From assembly GCA_050084985.1 (NCBI GenBank), contig JBITNC010000002.1, positions 38,254,001 through 38,318,000 on the forward strand: 64,000 nt of DNA, written 5' to 3'. Source of the DNA: Nageia nagi (lineage: Eukaryota; Pinophyta). The notes under the pieces are model-generated. The model was given only the letters and a program-made list of their open reading frames with translations, did no database searches and was not told the DNA's origin. Within the stretch, counting starts at the first letter, position 1; the number at the start of each line of letters is the position of its first letter. Shown here piece after piece: positions 37,949 through 48,116 of the stretch. The position numbers were made by a program, and so were the translations under genes.

Positions 37949-38425
37949 TAACCCCTAAAATGAATACATCCGCACGTATTTTCCACAACATGACTTGTTT
38001 GGGGAGCCATGAGGTGAGGACAGGGCAGACTGGAGCCCTTTTAGTCCGAAGAACCAAGTGGTGGTAAGTCCATCTTAATTGCCCCTAAGACCTCTGTTGG
38101 ATTGGACATAACTCTATTAGGTGGACAGGCATGTGTGTAGTGATACCACATGTCCGCACGTCCATTCAGGGATTATCTTGATAACCTAGGAGGAAAACTG
38201 AAACCCTTAATCAAGATAATTAAAATGGCCGATCCAAGATACGTCGGATCCTTGGAAAATAGTAGGTACTTCTCCTTGTGAGAGTATATCACTGACTAAG
38301 GTGAACTGGTTGAGGACTGGTAGTACCTGGGCTCCACCTTGCGGGCATCCAGGTGAAGGCCTAATTCTATACAAGAAAACAACCCCAACTTTATCCTTCT
38401 ATGGATCGTGGTTAATGAGTTTACA
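37949..38425 (+). promoter_or_regulatory. Conserved, structured non-coding block upstream of gag
   Basis: This block is almost identical to 48240-48690 of the nested copy (reverse strand), although the leader to its left has diverged strongly. Its first part also survives in family D (about 53455-53550). Inverted repeats visible in it are ATTATCTTGAT/ATCAAGATAAT (38172-38182, 38210-38220), CATGTG/CACATG (38130-38135, 38147-38152), and a GGC..CACCT/AGGTG..GCC stem-loop (38330-38361). A role in RNA packaging, dimerisation or translation is inference. Confidence 0.6.
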
Positions 38426-38522
38426 CATGTGGGACATGTTTGCTTATTAGATGTTTTATATGTATAGATGAAAAATTGTAAAAGTTTACATTCTTATTGC
38501 ATATTTATTTGTTTTTGTAGCA

Positions 38523-41500
38523 ATGGTTGAAACCTTCGTTCCCAAGCACATACTCGATGGTTCCAACTTTGGAATATGGGAACCTCGTATGAAAGCCGAG
38601 TTACAAGCAAGAAAACTGTGGCAGACAGTTAGTGAAGATGCAGTTGCTCCTACCGATGAGAAGGCTCTTGAAGTATACAACTCAAAGAATGAGTTAGCAA
38701 CTTCCATGATTTACCGTGTAGTTTCAGATAATGTCCTTCTCATGATTTCTTCATCAACTTCAGCAAAGGAAGCTTGGGATAGGTTAAAGAAAATTTACCT
38801 TGGGTCCAAATTTTCAAGGAGGTTTACCATTCTACAAAAGTTGTTGCAGTATCGGCAAAGTGAAGATGAAAGTGCCTCCATCTACTTAAACAAAATCATT
38901 GACCTCAGGACACAACTGGTTGGTTGTGGGTGCAACTGGATCAATGATGAGTTCATGGTCTTCATCATTCTTCAAAGCCTTACTACAAAGTTCAGCAACT
39001 TTGTCACAGTTATGGAAACAAGGCTCGATGATGAAGAAGATGTCATCTCACTTGATAACCTTTCTAGACTTCTTCTAAAGCATGAGGAAACTTTGAACAA
39101 GAAAATGTTGAACCTTTCTCCAAAGGACAATATCATTGCTCTAGGAGCAATCAAAACTCCTTTCAAGAAAAAGTTCAAACATTACAAATTCAAAGACAAC
39201 AAGTCCTCATCTACCTTCAGGAAGTATGACAAAAAGGGCAACAACAACAACAATCATGGCAACTACAGGCACAGAAATGATAAAGCAGGATCCAGCAATC
39301 CAACACCTCAAGAAAAGTTTGATGGGAATTGTAACTTCTGTGGCATCTTTGGGCACAAAGAGTATGATTATCGTAAAAAGAAATTTTCTCAAAAAGGAAA
39401 GGGAAATGCAAATGTGAGAAATTTCAATAATAAAAAGAAGAACAAGCATGCTGCTTCTGTTGCCTACTACTCAATGACTCAAAATATTTCAAAAGATTGG
39501 ATTATTGATTCAGGATGCACTAATCACATGTGTTATGAAAAAGATAAGTTTGAAAACTTTCATAAGTACAAAAAGGATGCAGTTGTGATAGGTGATAATA
39601 CAGTCCTTGATGTTCACGGAATAGGAAGTGTGAAGATTCATGGAAAGACTCTTGACAATGTCTTTTATGTGCCTAAACTAAGGATGAATCTCATCTCCGT
39701 GATTCAAATTACAAGGAAAGGATGCTCATTTGAGTTTACCTCACACTCTTGGTGTGTTAAGAAAGGACTTGCCACTTTGATGAAAGGATCAGTAAAGAAT
39801 GACCTTTATATTGTGGATCAAGTACCTTCAAAGATTTGTCTTGCTACAAATGTTTGTTCAAAAGGTAATCTTTGGCATCAACGATTAGGACACCTTAACC
39901 ACAAGAGTATTCAAGTTATGAAAACTCAAGAACTTGTGGAAGGTTTACCTAATATTTCACCCACAGTTGGTCTTTGTGAAAGGTGCATTCTAGGAAAGAT
40001 GCATAGGCAAAAGTTTGAAAAAGATAAGGCAACTCGAGCTACTTGTCCTCTTCAACTTGTGCATTCAGATTTGATGGGTCCTTTTCAGACTAAGTCCCTA
40101 GGGGGATCTTCTTATGTTCTGACCTTCATTGATGACTTCAGTAGGATGACATTTGGTTATCTACTTGAGCACAAGGATCAAACTTTTGACAGGTTTCAAG
40201 ACTTCAAGGCACTTGTTGAAAATCAAACTGATTTTAAGATCAAAATGCTGAGATCTGACAATGGGGGTGAATATAATAGCAATGAGTTTAACGACTTTTG
40301 TGTTAAACACGAGATTAAGCGACAATTCACAATCCCTTACACCCTCAGCAAAATGGAGTTGCTGAAAGGAAGAATCGCACCATTATGGAAATGGCAAGAT
40401 GCATGTTGGGTAACCTTCCTAGTTTCTTATGGGGAGAAGCTATTCACACTACTATTCACACCCTAAATAGGTGTCCTACTAAGGCAGTTGAAGGTAAAAC
40501 TCCATATGAAGCATGGACAGGAAAGAAACCTAACCTCTCACACTTCAGGGTCTTCGGTTGTGATGCATTTGCCTTCATTACCTCAGAGAAAAGAAAGAAG
40601 CTAGATAAATGATCAGAAAAATGCATCTTTGTGGGGTATGATAATCAGCATAGAGGTTACAGGCTCTACTCTTCATCCCATAAAATAGTCTTTGTGTCTA
40701 GGGATGTTAAGTTCAATGAACTTTCTAAGGATACGACCTCTCATGCTGAAGTGTCTGATACAGATGATTCTTTGCCTGCACCTAACTGGTTGGATGAGTA
40801 TGTAGAGAAGTCACCACAAGAGCAAAATTCTCTAGCACAGAGAATTACAAGAAGTATGACCTTGAATAAATCCTTATTTGCCAAAATTGATAATATGCAT
40901 GAGCCATCAACCTTCAAAGAAGCTTCCAAGCAAGAGTGTTGGATGGAAGCTATGAAAGTTGAGTATGAGGCTCTCATGAAAAATGAAACTTGGGATTTAG
41001 TTCCTTATCCCAATGAGAAAAATGTGATTGGCAATAAATGGATATACAAGGTCAAGTACAATTCTGATGGAAAAATTGAAAAATACAAGGCAAGATTAGT
41101 GGCCAAAGGATTCGCTCAGAAATATGGTATTGATTATGAGGAAACCTTTGCTCCTGTGGCCAAGATGCCTACTGTCAAAATAATTCTTGCTCTTTCTGCA
41201 GCTCAAGGATGGAAAGCTTTTCAACTTGATGTCAAAAGTGCATTTCTCAATGGGGACTTGGATGTTGAAATCTACATGAATCAACCAGAAGGATTTATTC
41301 CAGAAGGAAAGAGACTCTTGTGTGTAAGCTAAAGAAGTCTTTGTATGGACTTAAGTAAGCACCTAGAGCATGGTACAAGAAAATTTCAGGATTCTTTGCA
41401 GATATTGGTTTTTCCAAGTGCTTCTCAGATTCAGATCTATATGTACTCAATCAAGGAAAAGACGTGGTCATAATTCTCCTTTATGTGGATGATCTTCTCA

Positions 41501-42390
41501 TCATAGGCAATAATATTGAAATCATCCAAGAGTGCATCTTGGGATGCAAGTATACCAACACACAAGATTGTACTTATCTTAGTCAATCTAAGTATATCTC
41601 AGACATCTTGCAAAAGTTTGGAATGGAGTGTAAATATGCTGTAATACCTATTTCTCCTGGAATCGTTGTATCACTGAGCTCAGATTCTCAGTTGGCTGAT
41701 GCTACAGCTTATAGACAATTGATTGGTAGTCTTCTGTATCTGACTATCTCTCATCCTGATATTGCCTTTGCAGTGAATCTGATGGCACAATTCATGCAAA
41801 AACCATATGTTGAACATCTCAATGCTGTTAAGCAAATCTTGAGGTATGTCGCAGGGACAAAGGATCTTGCTCTTAAGTATTCCAAAGTGCCCTCAATTAT
41901 TCTCTCAGGGTTCTCAGATTCTGATTATGGGGGAGATAGAGATGACAAAAAATCAACCTCTGCATATGTGTTTAGCATTGGTTCAGGTGCTATCTCTTGG
42001 GCTTACAAGAAGCAACCTACTGTGACTCTTTCTACCATTGAAGCTGAATATCGAGCCATGTCTGTTGCCGCCCAAGAAGCTATTTGGCTAAGACATCTTC
42101 TGAACGAAATTGGGTATCCGCAAAATGGCCCATCTCTTATTTCGTCAGATAATCAATCGGTTATCTCTTTGGCTAAGAATCCTGTGTTCCATCAGCGAAC
42201 CAAACATGTAGAAATCCAAGCTCATTTTATCAGGGAGAAGGTTCTAGATGACATCATACACTTGCAGTACTGTCCATCTACTGAAAACTCTGCTGATTTG
42301 TTCACCAAGCCCCTTCCTGAAGCTCAGTTCTGCAAGCTTAGGGATTCTCTCGGGTTGGTGAAGTTGCCCTCAAGGGGGAGTGAAGTTTAA
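38523..42390 (+). pseudogene. Broken gag-pol of outer family B element
   Basis: It aligns with the intact 1308-residue protein at 44188-48114 over its whole length with few substitutions. The lesions are: loss of the last zinc-knuckle cysteine (Cys283 to Tyr); one C missing at 40342-40344, which shifts the frame just before the integrase catalytic Glu; a TGA at 40610-40612; one A missing at about 41306-41311, ending the frame at 41332; a TAA at 41356-41358; a 55-nt deletion at about 41535-41538 between two ATCT repeats; and one extra base about 20 nt later. The protease (Asp-Ser-Gly), the RT YVDD (41488-41499) and the RNase H motifs are otherwise intact. This copy cannot make a working polyprotein. 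Confidence 0.93.
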
Positions 42391-42906
42391 ACTTTTGTTA
42401 GTGATGACAACTTCACCTCTAAGAGGCCTTTTTTGATTGTACATTCTAGACCTCCGTGGTAAGTTTGCTCTGCGTGATAAACTTGTTGTACAATTGTTGT
42501 TATAGAGTGTTGATTATTTTATACCTCAGTGGTAAGTTTGCTCTACGTGACAAACTTGTTGTACATTTTATACCTCCGTGGTGAGTTTGCTCTGCGTGAG
42601 AAACTTATTGTACAAATTTTGAGCATGTAATTAATATACCTCCGTGGTAAGTTCGCTCTGCGTGATGAACTTGTTGTACATTCTATACCTCCGTGGTGAG
42701 TTTGATCTATGTGAGAAACTTGTTGTACAATTTTATGCTCTATTTTAAAATCAACACATGTCTATATACAACAGGTGACTATGAGTGATGGCTTGGCATC
42801 TCCGTGATGGCTTATAGTGCACCATTGATCAGTTATTTATAAGATGGCATTATTTCATTCTCTTATTTGAATATATGATGCATCTAACTGATTTTGTTCA
42901 TGAGTT
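42391..42906 (+). other. 3' UTR of outer family B element, left part
   Basis: Non-coding region after the pol stop. It contains the hairpin array (42449-42731) and is interrupted at 42911/42912 by the nested element; it continues at 51543-51847 up to the purine tract (51839-51847) before the 3' LTR. Confidence 0.85.
42449..42731 (+). repeat. Array of five hairpin repeats in the 3' UTR
   Basis: There are five units of about 43 bases, each CCTCCGTGG, a 6-base stem, a 12-base loop like GCTCTGCGTGAT, the complementary stem, then TTGTTGTACA. The stems are 42461-42466/42479-42484, 42534-42539/42552-42557, 42583-42588/42601-42606, 42649-42654/42667-42672 and 42698-42703/42716-42721. In unit 4 both halves change together (AAGTTC with GAACTT instead of AAGTTT with AAACTT). 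Spacers between units are unequal, so this is not a simple satellite. Confidence 0.8.
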
Positions 42907-42911
42907 GCTTG

Positions 42912-43409
42912 TGAAGGATTTGAACTATAACTAAACAAATCCTCTAGGACCTTAGACTAGGAAACTCAAGTGTACATATCTATAATTCTAAGAACATCAT
43001 TCACACAATATGACACCAATATAATGTGGTTCCTCCCTCCTTGGGAGTACATCCACAACTAGCTCTCTTATTCTCAAATCTATGTCTCTCTTACAACTAT
43101 TCTCTAGCTTTCTCCTACACAACCAAGTAGAGTAATCTTACTCAAAACTTAGATATGTTTACATGAGGAGAGGCCCTCTATTTATAGGTTGAGAGCACCT
43201 CCCTAACCTTCCTTTAACCGAAGGGTAAGGTTAGGGTTACATTAAATGTACCACCAAACTTCAACCTACCAACTAACTCCTTTGGTAAAGTCAAAGTCTA
43301 CATATTAAAGAATTCTATTAATCACTTAAGGTATCTACATACCTTTAAGTGATTAATTGAATTTACAAGGAGTTTAAATATTCACAATATTTCATTACAA
43401 ATTCTAACA
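42912..43409 (-). repeat. 3' LTR of nested family B element
   Basis: 498 bp, TGTTAG...CA on the minus strand (its last bases read TTCA). It differs from the partner at 51040-51537 at about nine sites, five of them in the last 25 bases of U5 (42914 and 42926-42935). Confidence 0.94.
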
Positions 43410-44187
43410 CTCCCCCTTAATGCAATATTGGGATAGAGCGTAGAAGAGAGAAGAGAGAGAGTAAGAGAGAGTTCTCCTCCATAGAGATACAAGTGGAGAT
43501 GAGAACTTTTACATATTTTTGAGAATCTTTTTGAGAACTAGTATGAGACTCACTACATTACCATTTGACAAAAATGGTTTACAATACAATCATTAACCAC
43601 AACTGGTTTCACTGTACATAGTAGTCGATCAACTTTAAGCTGACATGTGAGTCTCCATGAGCTTGCTTTCACAAGGTGAGTAACCTGCATTTCTAAAGAA
43701 GATCCTGCATGCTACAAGCAACTCATGAACAAAATCAGTTAGATGCATCATATATTCAAATAAGAGAATCAAATAATGCCATCTTATAAATAACTGATCA
43801 ATGGTGCACTATAAGCCATCACAGAGATGCCAAGCCATTACTCATAGTCACCTGTTGTATATAGACATGTGTTGATTTTAAAAATAGAGCATAAAATTGT
43901 ACAACGAGTTTCTCACGCAGAGCAAACTCACCACGGAGGTATAGAATGTACAACAAGTTCGTCACGCAGAGCGAACTTACCACGGAGGTATATTAATTAT
44001 ATGCTCAAAATTTGTACAACAAGTTTCTCACGCAGAGCAAACTTACCACTGAGGTATAAAATAATCAACACTCTATAACAACAATTGTACAACAAGTTTG
44101 TCACGCAGAGCAAACTTACCACGGAGGTCTAGAATGTACAATCAAAAAAGGCCTCTTAGAGGTGAAGTTGTCATCACTAACAAAAGT
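43410..44187 (-). other. 3' UTR and polypurine tract of nested element
   Basis: On the minus strand the region runs from the pol stop to the purine tract (complement of 43410-43420). It includes the four-unit hairpin array at 43900-44132. The sequence is close to the outer element's UTR (42391-42906 plus 51543-51847), showing where that one was interrupted. Confidence 0.85.
43900..44132 (-). repeat. Array of four hairpin repeats in the nested 3' UTR
   Basis: The same units as in the outer element: four copies centred near 43917, 43965, 44032 and 44105. One has stem GAGTTT with AAACTC and another AAGTTC with GAACTT, so both changes keep the pairing. The fifth outer unit is absent. The open frame at 43869-44078 is only this repeat read in the other direction. 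Confidence 0.8.
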
Positions 44188-47100
44188 TTAAACTTCACTC
44201 CCCCTTGAGGGCAACTTCACCAACCCTAGAGAATCCCTAAGCTTGCAGAACTGAGCTTCAGGAAGGGGCTTGGTGAACAAATCAGCGGAGTTGTCAGTAG
44301 ATGGACAATACTGCAAGTGTATGATGTCATCTAGAACCTTCTCCCTGATAAAATGAGCTTGGATTTCTACATGTTTGGTTCGCTGATGGAACACAGGATT
44401 CTTAGCCAAAGAGATAGCCGATTGATTATCTGACGAAATAAGAGATGGGCCATTTTGCTGATACCCAATTTCGTTTAGTAGATGTCTTAGCCAAATAGCT
44501 TCTTGGGCGGCAACAGACATGGCTCGATATTCGGCTTCGGTGGTAGAAAGAGTCACAGTAGGTTGCTTCTTGGAAGCCCAAGAGATAGCACCTGAACCAA
44601 TGCTAAACACATATGCAGAGGTTGACTTTCTATCATCTCTATCTCCCCCATAATCAGAATCTGAGAACCCTGAGAGAACAATCGAGGGCACTTGGGAATA
44701 CTTAAGAGCAAGATCCTTTGTCCCTGCGACATACCTCAAGATTTGCTTAACAGCATTGAGGTGTTCAACATATGGTTTTTGCATGAATCGTGCCATCAGA
44801 TTTACTGCAAAAGCAATATCAGGACGAGAGATAGTCAGATACAGAAGACTACCAATCAATTGTCTATAAGCTGTAGCATCAGCCAACTGAGAATCTGAGC
44901 TCAGTGAGACAACAATTCCAGGAGAAACAGGTATTACAGCATATTTGCACTCCTCCATTCCAAAATTTTGTAAGATGTCTGATATATACTTAGATTGACT
45001 AAGATAAGTACAATCTTTATGTTGGTATACTTGCATCCCAAGATAGTAATGCAATAGACCTAGATCAGTCATTTCAAATGTTGCCTTGAGTTTGGAGATG
45101 CACTCTTGGATGATTTCAATATTATTACCTGTTATGAGAAGATCATCCACATAAAGGAGAATTATGACCACGTCTTGTCCTTGATTGAGTACATATAGAT
45201 CTGAATCTGAGAAGCACTTGGAAAAACCAATATCTACAAAGAATCCTGAAATTTTCTTGTACCATGCTCTAGGTGCTTGCTTAAGTCCATACAAAGACTT
45301 CTTTAGTTTACACACAAGAGTCTCTTTTCCTTCTGGAATAAATCCTTCTGGTTGATTCATGTAGATTTCAACATCTAAGTCCCCATTGAGAAATGCACTT
45401 TTGACATCAAGTTGAAAAGCTTTCCATCCTTGAGCTGCAGAAAGAGCAAGAATTATTCTGACAGTAGGCATCTTGGCTACAGGAGCAAAGGTTTCCTCAT
45501 AATCAATACCATATTTCTGAGCGAATCCTTTGGCTACTAACCTTGCCTTGTATTTTTCAATGTTTCCATCAGAATTGTACTTGACCTTGTATATCCATTT
45601 ATTGCCAATCACATTTTTCTCATTGGGATAAGAAACCAAATCCCAAGTTTCATTTTTCATGAGAGCCTCATACTCAAGTTTCATAGCTTCCATCCAACAC
45701 TCTTGCTTGGAAGCTTCTTTGAAGGTTGATGGCTCATGCATATTATCAATTTTGGCAAATAAGGATTTATTCAAGGTCATACTTCTTGTAATTCTCTGTG
45801 CCGGAGAATTTTGCTCTTGTGGTGACTTCTCTACATGATCATCCAACCAGTTAGGTGCAGGCGAAGAATCATCTGAATCAGATATTTCAGCATGAGAGGT
45901 CGTATCCTCAGAAAGTTCATTGAACTTAACATCCCTAGAAACAAAGACTATTTTCTGGGATGAAGAGTAGAGCCTGTAACCTCTATGCTGATTATCATAC
46001 CCCACAAAGATGCATTTTTCTGATCGTTTATCTAGCTTCTTTCTTTTCTCTGAGGTAATGAAGGCAAATGCATCACAACCGAAGACCCTGAAGTGTGAGA
46101 GGTTAGGTTTCTTTCCTGTCCATGCTTCATATGGAGTTTTACCTTCAACTACCTTAGTAGGACACCTATTTAGGGTGTGAATAGCAGTGTGAACAGCTTC
46201 GCCCCATAAGAAACTAGGAAGGTTACCCAACATGCATCTTGCCATTTCCATTATGGTGCGATTCTTCCTTTCAGCAACTCCATTTTGCTGAGGGGTGTAA
46301 GGGATTGTGAATTGTCGCTTAATCCCATGTTTAACACAAAAGTTGTTAAACTCATTGCTATTATATTCACCCCCATTGTCCGATCTCAGCATTTTGATCT
46401 TAAAATCAGTTTGATTTTCAACAAGTGCCTTGAAGTCTTGAAACCTGTCAAAAGTTTGATCCTTGTGCTCAAGTAGATAACCAAATGTCATCCTACTGAA
46501 GTCATCAATGAAGGTCAGAACATAAGAAGCTCCACCTAGTGACTTAGTCTGAAAAGGACCCATCAAATCTGAATGCACAAGCTGAAGAGGACAAGTAGCC
46601 CGAGTTGCCTTATCTTTTTCAAACTTTTGCCTATGCATCTTTCCTAGAATGCACCTTTCACAAAGACCAACTGTGGGTGAAATATTAGGTAAACCTTCCA
46701 CAAGTTCTTGAGTTTTCATAGCTTGAATACTCTTGTGGTTAAGGTGTCCTAATCGTTGATGCCAAAGATTACCTTTTGAACAAACATTTGTAGCAAGACA
46801 AATCTTTGAAGGTACTTGATCCACAATATAAAGGTCATTCTTTACTGATCCTTTCATCAAAGTGGCAAGTCCTTTCTTAACACACCAAGAGTGTGAGGTA
46901 AACTCAAATGAGCATCCTTTCCTTGTAATTTGAATCACGGAGATGAGATTCATCCTTAGTTTAGGCACATAAAAGACATTATCAAGAGTCTTTCCATGAA
47001 TCTTTACACTTCCTATTCCGTGAACATCAAGGACTGTATTATCACCTATCACAACTGCATCCTTTTTGTACTTATGAAAGTTTTCAAACTTATCCTTTTC

Positions 47101-48114
47101 ATAACACATGTGATTAGTGCATCCTGTATCAACAATCCAATCATTTGAAACAGTTTGAGTCATTGAGTAGTAGGCAACAGAAGCAGCATGCTTGTTCTTC
47201 TTTTTATTATTGAAATTTCTCATATTTGCATTTCCCTTTCCTTTTTGAGCAAATTTCTTTTTGCGACAATCATACTCTTTGTGCCCAAAGATGCCACAGA
47301 AGTTACAATTCCCATCAAACTTTTCCTGAGGTGTTGGATTGCTGGATCCTGCTTTATCATTTCTGTGCCTGTAGTTGCCATGATTGTTGTTGTTGTTGCC
47401 CTTTTTGTCATACTTCCTGAAGGTAGATGAGGACTTGTTGTCTTTGAATTTGTAATGTTTGAACTTTTTCTTGAAAGGAGTTTTGCTTGCTCCTAGAGCA
47501 ATGCTATGGTCCTTTGGAGAAAGGTTCAACATTTTCTTGTTCAAAGTTTCCTCATGCTTTAGAAGAAGTCTTGAAAGGTTATCAAGTGAGATGACATCTT
47601 CTTCATCATCGAGCCTTGTTTCCATAACTGTGACAAAGTTGCTGAACTTTGAAGTAAGGCTTTGTAGAATGATGAAGACCATGAACTCATCATTGATCCA
47701 GTTGCATCCACAACCAACCAGTTGTGTCCTGAGGTCAATGATTTTGTTTAAGTAGATAGAGGCACTTTCATCTTCACTTTGTCGATACTGCAACAACTTT
47801 TGTAGAATGGTAAACCTCCTTGAAAATTTGGACCCAAGGTAGATTTTCTTTAACCTATCCCAAGCTTCCTTTGCTGAAGTTGATGAAGAAATCATGAGAA
47901 GGACATCATCTGAAACTGCACGGTATATCATAGAAGTTGCTAACTCATTCTTTGAGTTGTATACTTCAAGAGCCTTCTCATCGGTAGGAGCAACCGCATC
48001 TTCACTAACTGTCTGCCACAGCTTTCTTGCTTGTAACTCGGCTTTCATACGTGGTTCCCATATTCCAAAGTTGGAACCATCGAGTATGTGCTTGGGAACG
48101 AAGGTTTCAACCAT
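44188..48114 (-). CDS. Intact Ty1/copia Gag-Pol polyprotein (1308 aa)
   Basis: This single frame encodes every copia function in order. Gag has an N-terminal DUF4219-like segment and a UBN2-type region (about 1-200), then a zinc knuckle with Cys270, Cys273, His278 and Cys283 after an Asn/Lys-rich stretch. The aspartic protease has Asp329-Thr-Gly. The integrase has a HHCC finger (His452, His457, Cys485, Cys488) and the catalytic triad Asp516, Asp579, Glu615 with DD35E spacing. The reverse transcriptase runs from about 810 to 1060 with Tyr988-Val-Asp-Asp991. The RNase H has Asp1152/1154, Glu1193/1195 and Asp1229. I chose the ATG at 48114-48112: it directly follows the putative splice acceptor and begins the conserved Val-Glu-Thr-Phe start. 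An in-frame ATG 24 codons upstream lies in the leader. The length is usual for copia. No stop or frameshift is present, so it may be active. Confidence 0.95.
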   Translation of the reverse strand: MVETFVPKHILDGSNFGIWEPRMKAELQARKLWQTVSEDAVAPTDEKALEVYNSKNELATSMIYRAVSDDVLLMISSSTSAKEAWDRLKKIYLGSKFSRRFTILQKLLQYRQSEDESASIYLNKIIDLRTQLVGCGCNWINDEFMVFIILQSLTSKFSNFVTVMETRLDDEEDVISLDNLSRLLLKHEETLNKKMLNLSPKDHSIALGASKTPFKKKFKHYKFKDNKSSSTFRKYDKKGNNNNNHGNYRHRNDKAGSSNPTPQEKFDGNCNFCGIFGHKEYDCRKKKFAQKGKGNANMRNFNNKKKNKHAASVAYYSMTQTVSNDWIVDTGCTNHMCYEKDKFENFHKYKKDAVVIGDNTVLDVHGIGSVKIHGKTLDNVFYVPKLRMNLISVIQITRKGCSFEFTSHSWCVKKGLATLMKGSVKNDLYIVDQVPSKICLATNVCSKGNLWHQRLGHLNHKSIQAMKTQELVEGLPNISPTVGLCERCILGKMHRQKFEKDKATRATCPLQLVHSDLMGPFQTKSLGGASYVLTFIDDFSRMTFGYLLEHKDQTFDRFQDFKALVENQTDFKIKMLRSDNGGEYNSNEFNNFCVKHGIKRQFTIPYTPQQNGVAERKNRTIMEMARCMLGNLPSFLWGEAVHTAIHTLNRCPTKVVEGKTPYEAWTGKKPNLSHFRVFGCDAFAFITSEKRKKLDKRSEKCIFVGYDNQHRGYRLYSSSQKIVFVSRDVKFNELSEDTTSHAEISDSDDSSPAPNWLDDHVEKSPQEQNSPAQRITRSMTLNKSLFAKIDNMHEPSTFKEASKQECWMEAMKLEYEALMKNETWDLVSYPNEKNVIGNKWIYKVKYNSDGNIEKYKARLVAKGFAQKYGIDYEETFAPVAKMPTVRIILALSAAQGWKAFQLDVKSAFLNGDLDVEIYMNQPEGFIPEGKETLVCKLKKSLYGLKQAPRAWYKKISGFFVDIGFSKCFSDSDLYVLNQGQDVVIILLYVDDLLITGNNIEIIQECISKLKATFEMTDLGLLHYYLGMQVYQHKDCTYLSQSKYISDILQNFGMEECKYAVIPVSPGIVVSLSSDSQLADATAYRQLIGSLLYLTISRPDIAFAVNLMARFMQKPYVEHLNAVKQILRYVAGTKDLALKYSQVPSIVLSGFSDSDYGGDRDDRKSTSAYVFSIGSGAISWASKKQPTVTLSTTEAEYRAMSVAAQEAIWLRHLLNEIGYQQNGPSLISSDNQSAISLAKNPVFHQRTKHVEIQAHFIREKVLDDIIHLQYCPSTDNSADLFTKPLPEAQFCKLRDSLGLVKLPSRGSEV

Positions 48115-48116
48115 TG

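Larger units (their letters stand above)
35531..38520 (+). other. Putative leader intron (2990 bp) of outer family B element
   Basis: The donor GAG|GTAAAT follows a leader exon of about 180 bases. The acceptor is a T-rich run ending TTTTTGTAG, two bases before the gag ATG at 38523. Equivalent sites occur in the nested copy (50935 to 48117 on the minus strand), in the family A element (4651-4985) and, for the donor only, in family D at 52380. Inside lie (TA)n tracts (about 35998-36130), a GC-rich segment, a 59-bp direct duplication and a conserved structured block. Splicing is inferred from sequence alone. Confidence 0.55.

Noticed and set aside
38972-39449. Minus-strand frames inside gag
   Set aside because: Antisense shadows of the gag-pol frame; the same shadows appear in the nested copy at 47188-47755.
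42449-44132. CRISPR-like look of the regularly repeated units
   Set aside because: Plant nuclear DNA, unequal spacers that are part of a retrotransposon UTR, and no cas genes.
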